This document shows, one piece after another, positions 12,281-12,654 of a DNA stretch of 12,654 nt. The stretch covers positions 1 through 12,654 of the forward strand of contig JBJMXE010000021.1 of the NCBI GenBank assembly GCA_045809745.1, read 5' to 3'. Within the stretch, counting starts at the first letter, position 1, and each line of letters starts with the position of its first letter. Origin of the DNA: DATFCK01 sp045809745. GTDB taxonomy: Bacteria > Verrucomicrobiota > Verrucomicrobiia > Chthoniobacterales > UBA10450. The notes below the pieces were generated by a model. It made no database searches. It saw only the letters and a program-made list of their open reading frames with translations, and was not told where the DNA came from. The position numbers and the translations under genes were made by a program.

Positions 12281-12654
12281 TCAATACGACTTTGCCCAGA
12301 TGGCCTGACCGGCGCTGCCTTCACCGGTAAAGATACAGCGGCCGGTGTCGTCCGCGCCCGGAAAAGGAATCACCCGGATCGTCACCTTCAGATCGTCTTT
12401 TATCTGCTCTTCGATCTCGCGCGAACCGTTCCAGTGGGCCAGTGCAAATCCGCCGTGAATCTCAGGTTTCGATGAATTCTTGGCGGTGAAGAATTCGTAG
12501 AACTCATCACGCGAGTTGATCACGCGGGTGTTCGCATCGCGAAACTTCAGTGCCCGGTCGTAGAGACTCTTCTGGATTTCGTCGAGGATTTCCGCCGCGC
12601 GTTTCGCAAACTCGGCCACTGGCATCGATTCTTTATCCTTGTTCGATCGATCGC
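12281..12654 (-). CDS. proS: Prolyl-tRNA synthetase, C-terminal part only (5' end outside window)
   Basis: ProRS charges tRNA-Pro with proline. Only the last 123 residues are in the window, read on the minus strand from the edge to the TGA at 12283-12281; no start is visible, and the Met at 12625 is internal. The fragment matches the C-terminal domain of the eukaryote/archaeal-like ProRS class: basic KDKESMPVAEF, helices through LYDRALKFRDANTR, then GGFALAHWNGSREIEEQIK, a strand VTIRVIPFPG, GRCIFTGEGS, and the conserved end IWAKSY with its terminal Tyr. That class has a C-terminal extension after the anticodon-binding domain, some members with four zinc cysteines; here only one Cys remains, so the zinc site is absent. 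E. coli-type ProRS lacks this domain. Confidence 0.93.
   Translation of the reverse strand, partial: DRSNKDKESMPVAEFAKRAAEILDEIQKSLYDRALKFRDANTRVINSRDEFYEFFTAKNSSKPEIHGGFALAHWNGSREIEEQIKDDLKVTIRVIPFPGADDTGRCIFTGEGSAGQAIWAKSY

Overview
The window looks like ordinary chromosomal DNA from a Verrucomicrobiota bacterium, probably of the soil Spartobacteria/Chthoniobacterales type. That placement is inference from the gene set: a minimal bifunctional PutA, a YXWGXW-repeat lipoprotein, a eukaryote/archaeal-like ProRS C-terminus, compact rsmI and adk genes, few Shine-Dalgarno sequences and GC-rich intergenic palindromes. No marker here proves it. I see no rRNA, tRNA, CRISPR array, insertion sequence, phage gene or toxin-antitoxin pair.

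Layout. (1) 1-860, minus: most of a low-specificity L-threonine aldolase, 3' end outside the window. (2) 984-1094, minus: a 36-residue membrane peptide; hairpins lie between it and the aldolase, and about 300 bases without a gene follow. (3) 1396-4425, plus: putA, converting proline to glutamate in two steps. (4) 4470-6185, minus: three envelope-type genes, namely a membrane-anchored alpha/beta hydrolase, a single-span membrane protein and a YXWGXW lipoprotein. A compact inverted-repeat pair at 4432-4466 separates the hydrolase from putA. (5) 6312-10992, plus: a translation and nucleotide gene run: rsmI, rplU (bL21), rpmA (bL27), an adenylate kinase-like gene, a small zinc-ribbon gene, fmt, pyrH and frr. 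(6) 10993-11144: a palindrome-rich gap with three hairpins. (7) 11145-12654, minus: a three-span membrane protein of unknown function, translationally coupled to a glutaredoxin, downstream of a partial proS.

How the genes fit together. Region 5 supplies ribosomal proteins, 16S rRNA methylation, initiator-tRNA formylation, ribosome recycling and two nucleotide kinases (UMP, and AMP or a related NMP). The ends of the window hold amino-acid metabolism: threonine/glycine, proline catabolism and prolyl-tRNA charging. Region 4 is an envelope group of unknown role.

Most of the DNA is well-understood housekeeping sequence and I found no convincing undescribed multi-gene system. The most open points are the small zinc-ribbon protein overlapping the kinase gene, the divergent kinase itself, the membrane protein coupled to glutaredoxin, the 36-residue membrane peptide, and the palindromic elements at 6203-6249 and 11032-11130.
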